A DNA stretch of 29,951 nucleotides, taken from an uncultured Erysipelotrichaceae bacterium (GTDB taxonomy: Bacteria > Bacillota_I > Bacilli_A > RF39 > UBA660). This document shows positions 15,514 through 22,975 of the stretch, in pieces (the stretch's first letter is position 1; each line of letters opens with the position of its first letter). The position numbers and the translations under genes were made by a program. Below the pieces are notes generated by a model. The model was not told where the DNA came from. It saw nothing but the letters and a program-made list of their open reading frames with translations, and made no database searches. Location: NCBI GenBank assembly GCA_902803685.1, contig CADCQR010000119.1:1-29951 (forward strand), in the 5' to 3' direction.

Positions 15514-16080
15514 ATGGCAAGAGTAAAAAATGGAGCAGTAACTAAAGCTCGTCATAAAAAAGTATTAAAAGCTGCTAAAGGTTATTTTGGTAGTAAACAT
15601 AGATTGTATAAAACAGCAAAAGAACAATTGATGCATTCTGGTCAATATGCATTTAGAGATAGAAAACAAAAGAAGAGAGATTTTAGGAAATTATGGATTA
15701 CCAGAATTAATGCTGCTTGTAGAATGAATGATATTTCATACTCAAGATTCATTGAAGGTTTAACAAAGGCAGGCGTTGAAGTTAATAGAAAAATGTTATC
15801 TGAAATAGCCATTAATGATGCAAAGGCTTTCTCTGATTTAGTAAAAGTTGCTAGAGATGGAAAAGCTGGTAAGATTTCAAAATCAGCAGAAGTAAGTGGT
15901 AAAGAAGTAACTATAGGCGAAGCTACTAAAACAGCTAAAACTACAAAGAAGAAAGAAAGCAACCCAAATGTTGACTATTCTAAAATGACAGTTGCTGAAT
16001 TGAAAGCAATTGCTAGTGAAAAGAAAATAGATGTTAATGGTATGAAAAAAGCCGAAATAGTTGAAGCTTTATCAAAATAA
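15514..16080 (+). CDS. rplT: 50S ribosomal protein L20 with extra C-terminal domain
   Basis: The first 118 residues are a normal L20 ([29 protein letters not shown]..., [23 protein letters not shown]). L20 binds 23S rRNA early in assembly and represses its own operon. The gene then runs 70 residues further: a Lys/Thr/Ala-rich linker followed by a compact helical motif at 154-188 ([18 protein letters not shown]... to EALSK) resembling the Rho N-terminal/SAP-like fold. Almost the same motif ends S2, 1 kb downstream. No frameshift or fusion scar is seen. Confidence 0.95.
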   Translation: MARVKNGAVTKARHKKVLKAAKGYFGSKHRLYKTAKEQLMHSGQYAFRDRKQKKRDFRKLWITRINAACRMNDISYSRFIEGLTKAGVEVNRKMLSEIAINDAKAFSDLVKVARDGKAGKISKSAEVSGKEVTIGEATKTAKTTKKKESNPNVDYSKMTVAELKAIASEKKIDVNGMKKAEIVEALSK

Positions 16081-16171
16081 AATAAACATATTAGTGAATT
16101 TATTAGTCCAGTGCTTGAATAAAGTGATTAATTTTAGAAACTAATAGAAGAAAAACAAAAGGAGAAATAAA

Positions 16172-17083
16172 ATGACAGTTATATCAATGAATTATTTATT
16201 AGAAGCTGGTGTTCATTTTGGACATCAAAAAAGAAGATGGAATCCAAAGATGAAGGAGTACATCTACACTACTAGAGATGATATTTATATTATCGATTTA
16301 CAAAAAACAGTAAAAAAATTAGAAGAAGCATATGCTGCTATGAAAGAAATTGCTGAAAATGAAGGTAAAGTTTTATTTGTAGGTACTAAGAAACAAGCCC
16401 AAGAGGCAGCAGAAGAATGCGCTTTAAGGACAAATAATTACTTTGTTAATGAAAGATGGTTAGGTGGAACATTAACAAACTTTAAGACAATCCGTTCTAG
16501 AATTAGAAGAATGGAAGATATTGAAAACATGGAAAAAGATGGAACTTTTGAGGCACTACCTAAAAAAGAAGTTATTCAAATAAGAAAAGAATATGATAAA
16601 TTAAATAAAAATTTAAGAGGAATTCGTGAAATGAAGAAATTGCCACAAGCTATGGTAATTGTTGATCCTCGCAAAGAAGAAATAGCTATTAAAGAAGCAA
16701 GAATTTTAGGTATTCCAGTATTTGGTGTTGTTGACACAAATTGTGATCCTGATTTAGTTGATTATGTTATTCCGGGTAATGACGATGCAGTTCGTTCTGT
16801 TAAATTACTAATTGGTGCTTTAACTAATGCTATTGCAGAAGTAAATGGTAATGAAGTAATTGATTATATTACTGATGAAGATAAAAATAAAGTTGATAAA
16901 AAGGTAGTTAAAAAAGAAGAAAAAGCTGAGGTAACTGAAGAAGAAGTTGCTACTGCACTTGAGGAAGAAGCAATTGATTATACAAAGAAAACAGTTGCCG
17001 AATTAAAAGAAATAGCTGCTGCTAAAGACATTTCTACTACCGGTATGAAAAAGTCTGATATTATTGAAGCTTTAATGAAATAA
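16172..17083 (+). CDS. rpsB: 30S ribosomal protein S2 with extra C-terminal domain
   Basis: 303 residues. Residues 1-230 are normal S2 ([59 protein letters not shown]). An acidic/Lys linker then leads to [18 protein letters not shown]... [13 protein letters not shown] (268-303), nearly the same motif as at the end of L20. S2 binds the 30S back and is needed for S1 recruitment and initiation. GGAGAAAT ribosome site. The rpsB-tsf order is universal, but a terminator separates them here. Confidence 0.96.
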   Translation: MTVISMNYLLEAGVHFGHQKRRWNPKMKEYIYTTRDDIYIIDLQKTVKKLEEAYAAMKEIAENEGKVLFVGTKKQAQEAAEECALRTNNYFVNERWLGGTLTNFKTIRSRIRRMEDIENMEKDGTFEALPKKEVIQIRKEYDKLNKNLRGIREMKKLPQAMVIVDPRKEEIAIKEARILGIPVFGVVDTNCDPDLVDYVIPGNDDAVRSVKLLIGALTNAIAEVNGNEVIDYITDEDKNKVDKKVVKKEEKAEVTEEEVATALEEEAIDYTKKTVAELKEIAAAKDISTTGMKKSDIIEALMK

Positions 17084-17100
17084 TATTATTTTAAAAGGAG

Positions 17101-17125
17101 GAGGATGGGATACCATTCTCTTTTT
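17101..17125 (+). terminator. Terminator between rpsB and tsf
   Basis: 8-bp stem GAGGATGG / CCATTCTC with loop GATA and TTTTT. It may only partly stop rpsB transcription. Confidence 0.82.
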
Positions 17126-17137
17126 GTTAATTTTATC

Positions 17138-17166
17138 TTTAGATTTATTTTAAATTAAGATATAAT
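17138..17166 (+). promoter_or_regulatory. Likely promoter of tsf
   Basis: -10 TATAAT (17161-17166) with a weak -35 TTTAGA (17138-17143) at 17 bp. It lets tsf be expressed despite the terminator. Confidence 0.55.
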
Positions 17167-17196
17167 ATTGTTGTTAGAAATTTAGGAGGATTTAAA

Positions 17197-18072
17197 ATGT
17201 ACACAATTTCAGATGTAAAAAAATTAAGAGAGTTAACTGGAGCTGGTATGATGAATTGTAAACAAGCTCTAGAAGAAAATAGTGGTGATATTGATAAATC
17301 AATAGATTGGTTAAGAAAAAAAGGTATAGCAAGTGCTGCAAAAAAAGAGTCTAGAATTGCTGCTGATGGTATATGCCAAATTAAGGTTGATGGAAATAAA
17401 GCTGTAATAGTTGAAGTTAATTCAGAAACTGATTTCGTAGCCAAAAATAGTGAATTTACATCATTTGTTGATTACTTAGTAGATAAAATTATCACTAGTG
17501 ATGTAAATACCATAGAAGAGGCTTTGCAAATTAAAGATGGTGATGAAACTATCAACGATAAGCTAGTTTCACTAGTAGCTAAAATAGGTGAAAAGATTTC
17601 TTTCAGAAGATTTGCTAAAATAGAAAAGAATGATGATGAAGTTTTTGGTACATATAAGCATATGGGCGGAAGAATTTGCTCAATCATTGTTATAAAGGGA
17701 GCAAGTGAAGATGTAGCAAAAGACGTAGCTATGCAAACAGCTGCTATGAGTCCAATTGCTTTAAATAGAGCTGGTGTACCTGCAACTGCTGTAGAACATG
17801 AATCTCAAATTATCAAAGAACAAGTTATGGCTGAGGGTAAACCTGCTGATATTGCAGAAAAGATGGTTACTGGAAGACTTAATAAATTTTATAAAGAGGT
17901 TTGCTTAGAAGAACAAGCTTTTATTAAAGATTCATCACTATCTGTAAAAGATTATGTAAAAAACAACGGTGGAGAAATTGTTTCTATGACAAGATATGCT
18001 GTTGGCGAAGGTATTGAAAAGAAAGAAGAAAATTTTGCTGACGAAGTTATGAATCAAATTAAAAATTCTTAA
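17197..18072 (+). CDS. tsf: Elongation factor Ts
   Basis: 291 residues. Guanine-nucleotide exchange factor for EF-Tu. N-terminal UBA-like domain VKKLRELTGAGMMNCKQALEE, the core TDFVAKNSEF motif contacting EF-Tu, and the second core subdomain are all present. AGGAGG ribosome site. Length is normal for Bacillota. Confidence 0.97.
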   Translation: MYTISDVKKLRELTGAGMMNCKQALEENSGDIDKSIDWLRKKGIASAAKKESRIAADGICQIKVDGNKAVIVEVNSETDFVAKNSEFTSFVDYLVDKIITSDVNTIEEALQIKDGDETINDKLVSLVAKIGEKISFRRFAKIEKNDDEVFGTYKHMGGRICSIIVIKGASEDVAKDVAMQTAAMSPIALNRAGVPATAVEHESQIIKEQVMAEGKPADIAEKMVTGRLNKFYKEVCLEEQAFIKDSSLSVKDYVKNNGGEIVSMTRYAVGEGIEKKEENFADEVMNQIKNS

Positions 18073-18074
18073 GT

Positions 18075-18102
18075 GAGAAGTATTAATATTACTTCTTTTT
18101 TT
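18075..18102 (+). terminator. Terminator after tsf
   Basis: AGAAGTA / TACTTCT stem followed by a run of seven T. Confidence 0.85.
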
Positions 18103-18262
18103 GTGAAAAAAAATAACTCAATATATTGTGATATTAATTGCCAACTTCAAAGGATAAGAGTCTTATATAAAAACGAAAATTTCCATTTGTATATTATCAA
18201 ATTATTTTTTAGATTTATACTTCAGTAAGTTACTTACTTTTTCTATTTTTGAAGTCATGATA

Positions 18263-18290
18263 AAACACTTCCTTTCAGAAGTGCTTATTA
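18263..18290 (-). terminator. Terminator of the reverse-strand small membrane protein gene
   Basis: Read on the reverse strand, AGCACTTCT-GAAA-GGAAGTGTT forms a 9-bp stem followed by TTTTA. It lies 45 bp past the end of the 93-residue gene. From 18103 to 18262 nothing further is seen apart from a rejected micro-ORF. Confidence 0.6.
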
Positions 18291-18331
18291 AATGTTTATA
18301 TATACTAACAGCATTATTATTTACACAGTTA

Positions 18332-18613
18332 TTAAATATTTTTTGATTCTATATATTTTGTAAAATACTTAAAATATACAAAATAAGAAATTAAAGTACA
18401 AGCTAGGAAGAAGCCAAATAATACAAGATCATCGGTAATTATACTCTTTGATTCATCAAAAAACATATCGGTAACTTCACATGAAATCATATTAATAAAT
18501 GCAAGTGCTGAAAACACATCGAATATTAAATGGAGTTTGCCACCAATATAAGTATTTCTATATTCTTTTACCAAATTTTTATATTCCTTTTGGTCTATTT
18601 TGAAAATGTCCAT
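18332..18613 (-). CDS. Small two-TM membrane protein, unknown
   Basis: 93 residues from ATG 18613 (AGGTG upstream). A longer reading from 18646 would start inside the -10 box and is rejected. A charged N-terminus (MDIFKIDQKEYKNLVKEYRN) precedes two hydrophobic segments (about 32-50 and 66-84). No family recognised. It is transcribed away from the PrsW-like gene from its own well-formed promoter. Confidence 0.7.
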   Translation of the reverse strand: MDIFKIDQKEYKNLVKEYRNTYIGGKLHLIFDVFSALAFINMISCEVTDMFFDESKSIITDDLVLFGFFLACTLISYFVYFKYFTKYIESKNI

Positions 18614-18636
18614 ACTACTAACACCTATTATTATCA

Positions 18637-18665
18637 ATATTAGCATACCCAGTATTGATAATCAA
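18637..18665 (-). promoter_or_regulatory. Promoter of the 93-residue gene with a palindrome at the -35
   Basis: Reverse strand: -35 TTGATT (18665-18660), 17-bp spacer, -10 TAATAT (18642-18637) with extended TGC. The 15-bp palindrome TATTGATAATCAATA (18653-18667) covers the -35, and ATTGATA appears again on the other side of the -10, so a repressor site is possible. Confidence 0.65.
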
Positions 18666-18752
18666 TAATTTAAAATAAATATTAAAGATGTTATAAATAA
18701 TTGGTTTTTATTGAATTATACAAAAAATATATTTTAAGTAAAAAATAAATGC

Positions 18753-18758
18753 TATAAT
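18753..18758 (+). promoter_or_regulatory. Extended -10 element of the PrsW-like gene
   Basis: TATAAT preceded by TGC (TGnTATAAT), 42 bp ahead of the start codon; no clear -35, as is common with extended -10 promoters. Confidence 0.55.
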
Positions 18759-18800
18759 TAAAATACACAATATATTTAATAAAAATAGGAAGGAAAGTTT

Positions 18801-19589
18801 ATGTTACATTCTATTATTTTGATATTACTAGCAATTATTCCTGTTGTTTTACTAAGCACTTATTTTTGTATAAGAGATAAAAATAAAGAACCTTTAACAG
18901 TTTTGATATCATTGTTTTGCTTTGGAATTGTTTCTTCATTATTCGTAATTACTGTTAGCTATGTAATGGAAAGTATGATGCCATGGCTTACTATGGATAC
19001 TAATAAAATGTCAATCTTTCAGGTGCTTTTTAAGGCATTAATTGAGGTTGCTTTAATTGAAGAAACTGCTAAGTTTGCTATAATGTATTTTGTAGGATAT
19101 AACAATAGGGCACTTGATGAAACGTACGATATTTTAATTTATGCGATTTTTGTAGCATTAGGATTCGCAGCCTTTGAAAATATTATTTATGCTTTAGATT
19201 TTAATAGTATGGCAGTTGTAATAAAAAGATGCTTGTTTTCTGTGCCAGGACATGTTGCTTTTGCCATTAACTCAGCTTACTTTTTATGCTTAGCAAAACT
19301 ATATAAATTAAAGCATAACGAGAAGGAAGCTAAAATCAATATTTGCAAGGCAATTTTTGTTCCCACAGTTTTACATGGTATTTTTGATTTTTGCCTTATG
19401 GTAGATAATAATATATATTATGTTATATTTATTGTGTATACAATATTGACTTTTTACATAGTTTTTAAACAAGCTATGTTAATAAAAGATTATAATATTC
19501 AACTATTTCATGTAGAAAAAGTATGTAAAAACTGTAATCAAAAATTTTATGGGTATTATTGCTATAACTGTAAGAAAAAAATCTATTAG
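18801..19589 (+). CDS. PrsW-family intramembrane metalloprotease with C-terminal zinc ribbon
   Basis: 262 residues, about eight TM segments. The family motifs are present: EETAKF (Glu87/Glu88), GFAAFENIIYA (Glu126), VPGHVAFA (His151) and LHGIFDF (His192, Asp196). PrsW cleaves anti-sigma factor RsiW in Bacillus, starting sigma-W release; whether this protein does the same is unknown, as no anti-sigma gene is nearby. The C-terminus carries a zinc ribbon CKNC...CYNC (Cys242, 245, 254, 257), not part of the core family. AGGAAGG ribosome site. Confidence 0.88.
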   Translation: MLHSIILILLAIIPVVLLSTYFCIRDKNKEPLTVLISLFCFGIVSSLFVITVSYVMESMMPWLTMDTNKMSIFQVLFKALIEVALIEETAKFAIMYFVGYNNRALDETYDILIYAIFVALGFAAFENIIYALDFNSMAVVIKRCLFSVPGHVAFAINSAYFLCLAKLYKLKHNEKEAKINICKAIFVPTVLHGIFDFCLMVDNNIYYVIFIVYTILTFYIVFKQAMLIKDYNIQLFHVEKVCKNCNQKFYGYYCYNCKKKIY

Positions 19590-19605
19590 ATATTGACTAT
19601 TGTAT

Positions 19606-19635
19606 AAAATAAAAGTAGGCTCTGATTGCCTACTT
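19606..19635 (-). terminator. Terminator between convergent genes
   Basis: AAGTAGGC / GCCTACTT stem with a 7-nt loop. On the reverse strand it is followed by TTTATTTTA and overlaps the stop codon of the RodA-like gene. It may also serve the forward PrsW-like gene weakly. Confidence 0.8.
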
Positions 19636-20751
19636 ATATTTATATGTTTTAGTTTTTTCATTTGAAATATTTAATACTAGCCCTATGATTAACATATATG
19701 AAAGTAGACTAGAGCCACCATAGGAAACAAACGGTAAGGTTATGCCCGTAATAGGTAGTAGTCCAACTGTCATTCCAATGTTTTGAATCTGTTGAAATAA
19801 TAGCATTCCTATGATTCCAGCAATCATATACTGATTTGTATCAGTTGTTTTTCTTTTGGCTACTAATATAATATTAATATCTAAATATGCGATTATAGCT
19901 AACAGGACTATGACTCCTAAAAAACCAAAATTCGATGCAAACACGGCAAATATAAAGTCTGTTGCTGCTTCCGGAAAATATATAGGCGTTTTATTAAAAC
20001 CATGACCAAAAAATCCAGCAGAGCCAATTGCGGCTAAGGCATTTTCAAGTTGTAAACCCGATCCACTTCTCCAATTAAAAATTCTTTCCAGACGATAGTA
20101 AATGGAGCTTCCAAATATACTTATGAAAATGTTTTCTTTGTAAAAATATATCCACAATATACTTGCTAAAATTATTAATCCAATTGCAAATGCCCAAAGA
20201 AACCACCTAATTCTAATCCCAGAAGCAAACATCATTGATACATATATTATTAAGTACATAAGAACGCATCCAGTATCAGGCTCCAGAAATGTTAAAATAG
20301 AAGGTATTAATACAATTACAAATGTTTTCATAATAAAAATTAGTTCTTCTTTAATATTAGGATTTTTATAATCACTTCTAAAATCATGAATCATTGAGGC
20401 AAGAACTAACATAATTATTATTTTCATAAATTCACTAGGTTGAATCGAACCAATACCAGGAATTACAATCCAACATTTACTGTTATTAATTGGTGAGCCG
20501 AATAGTAATAATCCTAATAATAATATATTACCTATAACATAGAAAATAAAAGTGTGTTGAAATATGACATCATTTTTTAATTTGAGAATAAAAAATATTA
20601 AAATAATGCCAACTAAATACCATAATGTTTGTTTTAAAACTAGATTTCCCATAGCTGCTGATGTATAAATTGATGCACTATAAATAGAAATGATGCTAAT
20701 TACATATAGCAAGAATATGGGGATGACTATTTTAAAATTCAATTTCTTCAT
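19630..20751 (-). CDS. RodA/FtsW/SpoVE-family peptidoglycan glycosyltransferase
   Basis: 373 residues, about ten TM segments. It has the SEDS-family motifs IYSAS at the N-terminus, SIQPSEFMKI, PEAATDFIFAVFASNFGFLG and GLLPITGITLPFVSYGGSSLL. These proteins polymerise glycan strands of peptidoglycan from lipid II together with a class B PBP. The loop ITGITLPFVSYGG and length fit RodA best, but FtsW/SpoVE/YlaO cannot be excluded. GGAGG ribosome site. Single gene, divergent from the 96-residue gene. Confidence 0.93.
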   Translation of the reverse strand: MKKLNFKIVIPIFLLYVISIISIYSASIYTSAAMGNLVLKQTLWYLVGIILIFFILKLKNDVIFQHTFIFYVIGNILLLGLLLFGSPINNSKCWIVIPGIGSIQPSEFMKIIIMLVLASMIHDFRSDYKNPNIKEELIFIMKTFVIVLIPSILTFLEPDTGCVLMYLIIYVSMMFASGIRIRWFLWAFAIGLIILASILWIYFYKENIFISIFGSSIYYRLERIFNWRSGSGLQLENALAAIGSAGFFGHGFNKTPIYFPEAATDFIFAVFASNFGFLGVIVLLAIIAYLDINIILVAKRKTTDTNQYMIAGIIGMLLFQQIQNIGMTVGLLPITGITLPFVSYGGSSLLSYMLIIGLVLNISNEKTKTYKYK

Positions 20752-20832
20752 TATTAACCTCCAATATTTATTATATCAAAATTTATTAATATTTATTGCT
20801 CTAAATCATAAAATGTATAGAGGAGCATTGAT

Positions 20833-21123
20833 ATGAAAAAATTGCCAAATATATCTCAAAGATCAATTATTAAAAAAATAAATACTAATAAGGAAATGTG
20901 TATAGTAGAAGAGTCTAATAAATATTCAGAAGAAGATATAACAGGTATATTAAATGATGTGTATGCAGGACTAGGCGAATACAATACTAGAGTCATTATA
21001 GAAACAGAAAATAAAACATTTGATACAACGCTAATTTATAAAGATAGCAAAAAAATTATAACAGAAGATAATACTTTAATAAAAATTGACGATATCAAGA
21101 AAATTATAATAAAACAAATATAA
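20833..21123 (+). CDS. Hypothetical 96-residue protein
   Basis: AGGAGC ribosome site and start ATG 20833, ended by a good terminator, so probably real. An N-terminal charged helix (SQRSIIKKINTNKEM, then a Glu-rich helix) is followed by a beta-rich part (TRVIIETENKTFDTTLIYKD...IKIDDIKKIIIK) that looks like a small SH3/Sm-type barrel as in YolD-like proteins. That likeness is weak. No function is proposed. Confidence 0.7.
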   Translation: MKKLPNISQRSIIKKINTNKEMCIVEESNKYSEEDITGILNDVYAGLGEYNTRVIIETENKTFDTTLIYKDSKKIITEDNTLIKIDDIKKIIIKQI

Positions 21124-21134
21124 GATTATTTTTG

Positions 21135-21161
21135 ACACATTTTCTAAAAATGTGTTTTTTT
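21135..21161 (+). terminator. Terminator after the 96-residue gene
   Basis: ACACATTTT / AAAATGTGT stem with a 3-nt loop and seven T. Confidence 0.88.
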
Positions 21162-21268
21162 AGGTAATAACTACTGTTTACTTATTGGAATAATAAAAAA
21201 ATAGGTAACAAAAAGGAAATAAAAAATTAGATTTTTCATTCCCATAATTACTTATATAACTATAATTT

Positions 21269-21679
21269 CTAGTTATTACATAAGTCTATTGAAGTGTCTG
21301 GTAAACATCTTATAGCGCCACAACAACGTAAATCGATAGTACAGAAATTACCTGTATTTAGAAGTGCATTTTTTTCGGTATCATAATGTAACATTCTGCA
21401 AGTACAGCAATTATTGTCTAGAGATTCAACTCTAAATACATCTGAAATACAAGAAACATTATTTTCCAAAGCTACATCAAAAGACCAAGGTTTTCCTGTG
21501 CAACAATTATACAATTGGATTGGTCTGGTATTGTAACAGATGTTTTGAGGAGTAGGCCCCAAATATGGCTTATCACATCCGTTGGGGCAATCTGTATCGT
21601 TTTCGTTTCTTTGTAATAATAATATTTTTCTTAATATTTCAGCAATACAGGAATTATTATTCCCAGTTTCTCCACACAT
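21269..21679 (-). CDS. Cys-rich CotY/CotZ-like spore coat protein
   Basis: 136 residues with about 16 Cys, several as CC pairs. The pattern DCPNGC-x-KPYLG...VFRVESLDNNCCTCRML.....FCTIDLRCCGAIRCL follows the CotY/CotZ family (C-PTGC, F-VE..-C-L, C-VDL-CFCAI-CL). Those proteins build cross-linked layers of the spore crust/exosporium. AAAGGAG ribosome site. A possible sigma-E-like promoter (GTCATTTT, 15 bp, CATATTAT on the reverse strand, 21775-21743) is weak evidence. It lies alone between the unknown gene and the type VII cluster. Confidence 0.82.
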   Translation of the reverse strand: MCGETGNNNSCIAEILRKILLLQRNENDTDCPNGCDKPYLGPTPQNICYNTRPIQLYNCCTGKPWSFDVALENNVSCISDVFRVESLDNNCCTCRMLHYDTEKNALLNTGNFCTIDLRCCGAIRCLPDTSIDLCNN

Positions 21680-21806
21680 AATAAAACTCCTTTCATAGTA
21701 AAATATTCAATAAAAACAATTTTGTATCTATAAATACCTATATAATAATATGCTAAAAGAAAAATATAAAATGACAATTTGCAATAAAATTAAAGCGTAA
21801 AAATAC

Positions 21807-21835
21807 TTGCAATATTAAAAAAAAAAATATACAAT
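21807..21835 (+). promoter_or_regulatory. Promoter of the type VII substrate cluster
   Basis: -35 TTGCAA (21807-21812), 17-bp spacer made largely of A, -10 TACAAT (21830-21835). The leader is about 60 nt with a small GTTC...GAAC hairpin. Confidence 0.75.
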
Positions 21836-21902
21836 TGATTTATAAGGATAAGGGTTCGGTACTGAGAACACATTATTCTTAATAATAATAGGAGGTGAAA
21901 GC

Positions 21903-22190
21903 ATGGCTATTCATGTAGATGAAAGCGCATTAAGCGATTTAAAAAATGCACTAGAAACAGCAGGAGAAGAATATAAAAGAGATTTCGCAAGATTGAAAAG
22001 CTTAATTGCAGAAATTACAAGTGGAGACATTCAAGGAGATCCAGCTCAAGACTTAAGACAAAAGTTTGAGGCAAAAGAAGATACTTTTAATAAGTTGGCT
22101 CAGACTATTGATGAAGCAGAAGAGTATATGGGTATACAAAAACAATCATTCACACAAATGATCAGCGATTTGGCAAGTGGAATGAGATAG
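21903..22190 (+). CDS. WXG100-like small helical protein 1
   Basis: 95 residues, AGGAGGTG ribosome site. Two long helices split by a turn SGDIQGDPAQDLRQKF: an I-Q-G replaces the W-x-G, followed by a xxAxxLRxKF pattern as in ESAT-6-like proteins. WXG100 proteins are secreted as dimers by type VII systems, acting as effectors or chaperones. The name rests on size, helical layout, turn and neighbours. The W is absent. Confidence 0.8.
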   Translation: MAIHVDESALSDLKNALETAGEEYKRDFARLKSLIAEITSGDIQGDPAQDLRQKFEAKEDTFNKLAQTIDEAEEYMGIQKQSFTQMISDLASGMR

Positions 22191-22224
22191 GATTAATAAT
22201 ATTAAGAAAGGTGTTGATTAAAGT

Positions 22225-22497
22225 ATGAATATTACAATAACTCCAGGTGCAGCAACTGAAGATGCAGCACAAATCGACAGCATTGTAAGTAGTATTGAAA
22301 GAAGCATGGAAGTATTAGATGCTGCTATTAAAAGAAATATTCCAGACGGTATTGAAACTACATGGTCTGATGAAGTAAGAAATAATTGGGAAACATATTA
22401 TAGTAGTGATGTTCCACAAGCTATGGAAGATATGAAACAAAGTGCTACTAACTTAAGAATGGCTGTTGAACAAGCTTTAAAATACAGCGGACAATAA
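22225..22497 (+). CDS. WXG100-like small helical protein 2
   Basis: 90 residues. Helix-turn-helix with TTWSDEVRNNWETYY at the turn: a Trp in the expected spot, with Asp where the WXG Gly would be, and a second Trp in the following helix as in EsxA/B types. AAGGTGTTGATT ribosome site, 34 bp after the previous gene. Likely a partner of one of the neighbouring small proteins. Confidence 0.85.
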   Translation: MNITITPGAATEDAAQIDSIVSSIERSMEVLDAAIKRNIPDGIETTWSDEVRNNWETYYSSDVPQAMEDMKQSATNLRMAVEQALKYSGQ

Positions 22498-22516
22498 AAA
22501 ACACATTGCGTAATGC

Positions 22517-22561
22517 AATGTATAGTAAATAGGGAAAAAATTTCCCTATTTACTATACATT
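22517..22561 (+). repeat. Perfect 21-bp inverted repeat between two WXG100-like genes
   Basis: Arms 22517-22537 and 22541-22561 are exact reverse complements, separated by AAA. The 5' arm starts AATGTATAGTAAATAGGG. No T tract follows, so it is not a standard terminator. A second hairpin CATTGC/GCAATG (22504-22520) shares its last four bases with the arm, so the two are mutually exclusive. Confidence 0.95.
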
Positions 22562-22586
22562 GATATAAAAAAGAAAAGGTGATTTT

Positions 22587-22922
22587 ATGGAGACAATTAC
22601 AAGTGAATCTCAAATTATAGATAAACAAGCAGTCCAAGCAGCTTGCAACGAAATGTCAAAAGCAGCAGAAGATTTTATATCAGCCTCAAAAAAAGTTGCA
22701 GATGGCAAAGGTTATGCAGGCGCTGACGCTATGAGTGTTGAGGGCAAGACTATGGAAGACAACTTTGATGCCGTAAAAGATACGCTTAAAAATGTATATG
22801 ACAATATTAATGCCTTTATTAATTCCGTATTGAGTAGTACAAATAATGTATATAATAGACAATGTGAATTATTAAGAGAATATAGAGCAGAACTAGCAGA
22901 GGCAAAAAAAAGCCAAAAATAA
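22587..22922 (+). CDS. WXG100-like small helical protein 3
   Basis: 111 residues, AAAAGGTGA ribosome site. All helical, with a central KGYAGADAMSVEGKTMEDNF segment: Y-A-G stands near the usual W-x-G turn. The C-terminus is charged (REYRAELAEAKKSQK). Lies in the type VII-like cluster behind the strong hairpin, so its level may differ from the first two. Assignment by context and shape. Confidence 0.75.
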   Translation: METITSESQIIDKQAVQAACNEMSKAAEDFISASKKVADGKGYAGADAMSVEGKTMEDNFDAVKDTLKNVYDNINAFINSVLSSTNNVYNRQCELLREYRAELAEAKKSQK

Positions 22923-22975
22923 TATGATGATATATTATATCAATCACAGCTATAATAAATTTTGTGGAGGATTTT

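Noticed and set aside
18202..18258. 18-residue micro-ORF MTSKIEKVSNLLKYKSKK on the reverse strand with GAAAGGAAG ahead of it
   Set aside because: The ribosome site is the 3' arm of a terminator hairpin of the upstream reverse gene; no further support for translation. Kept as a possibility only.
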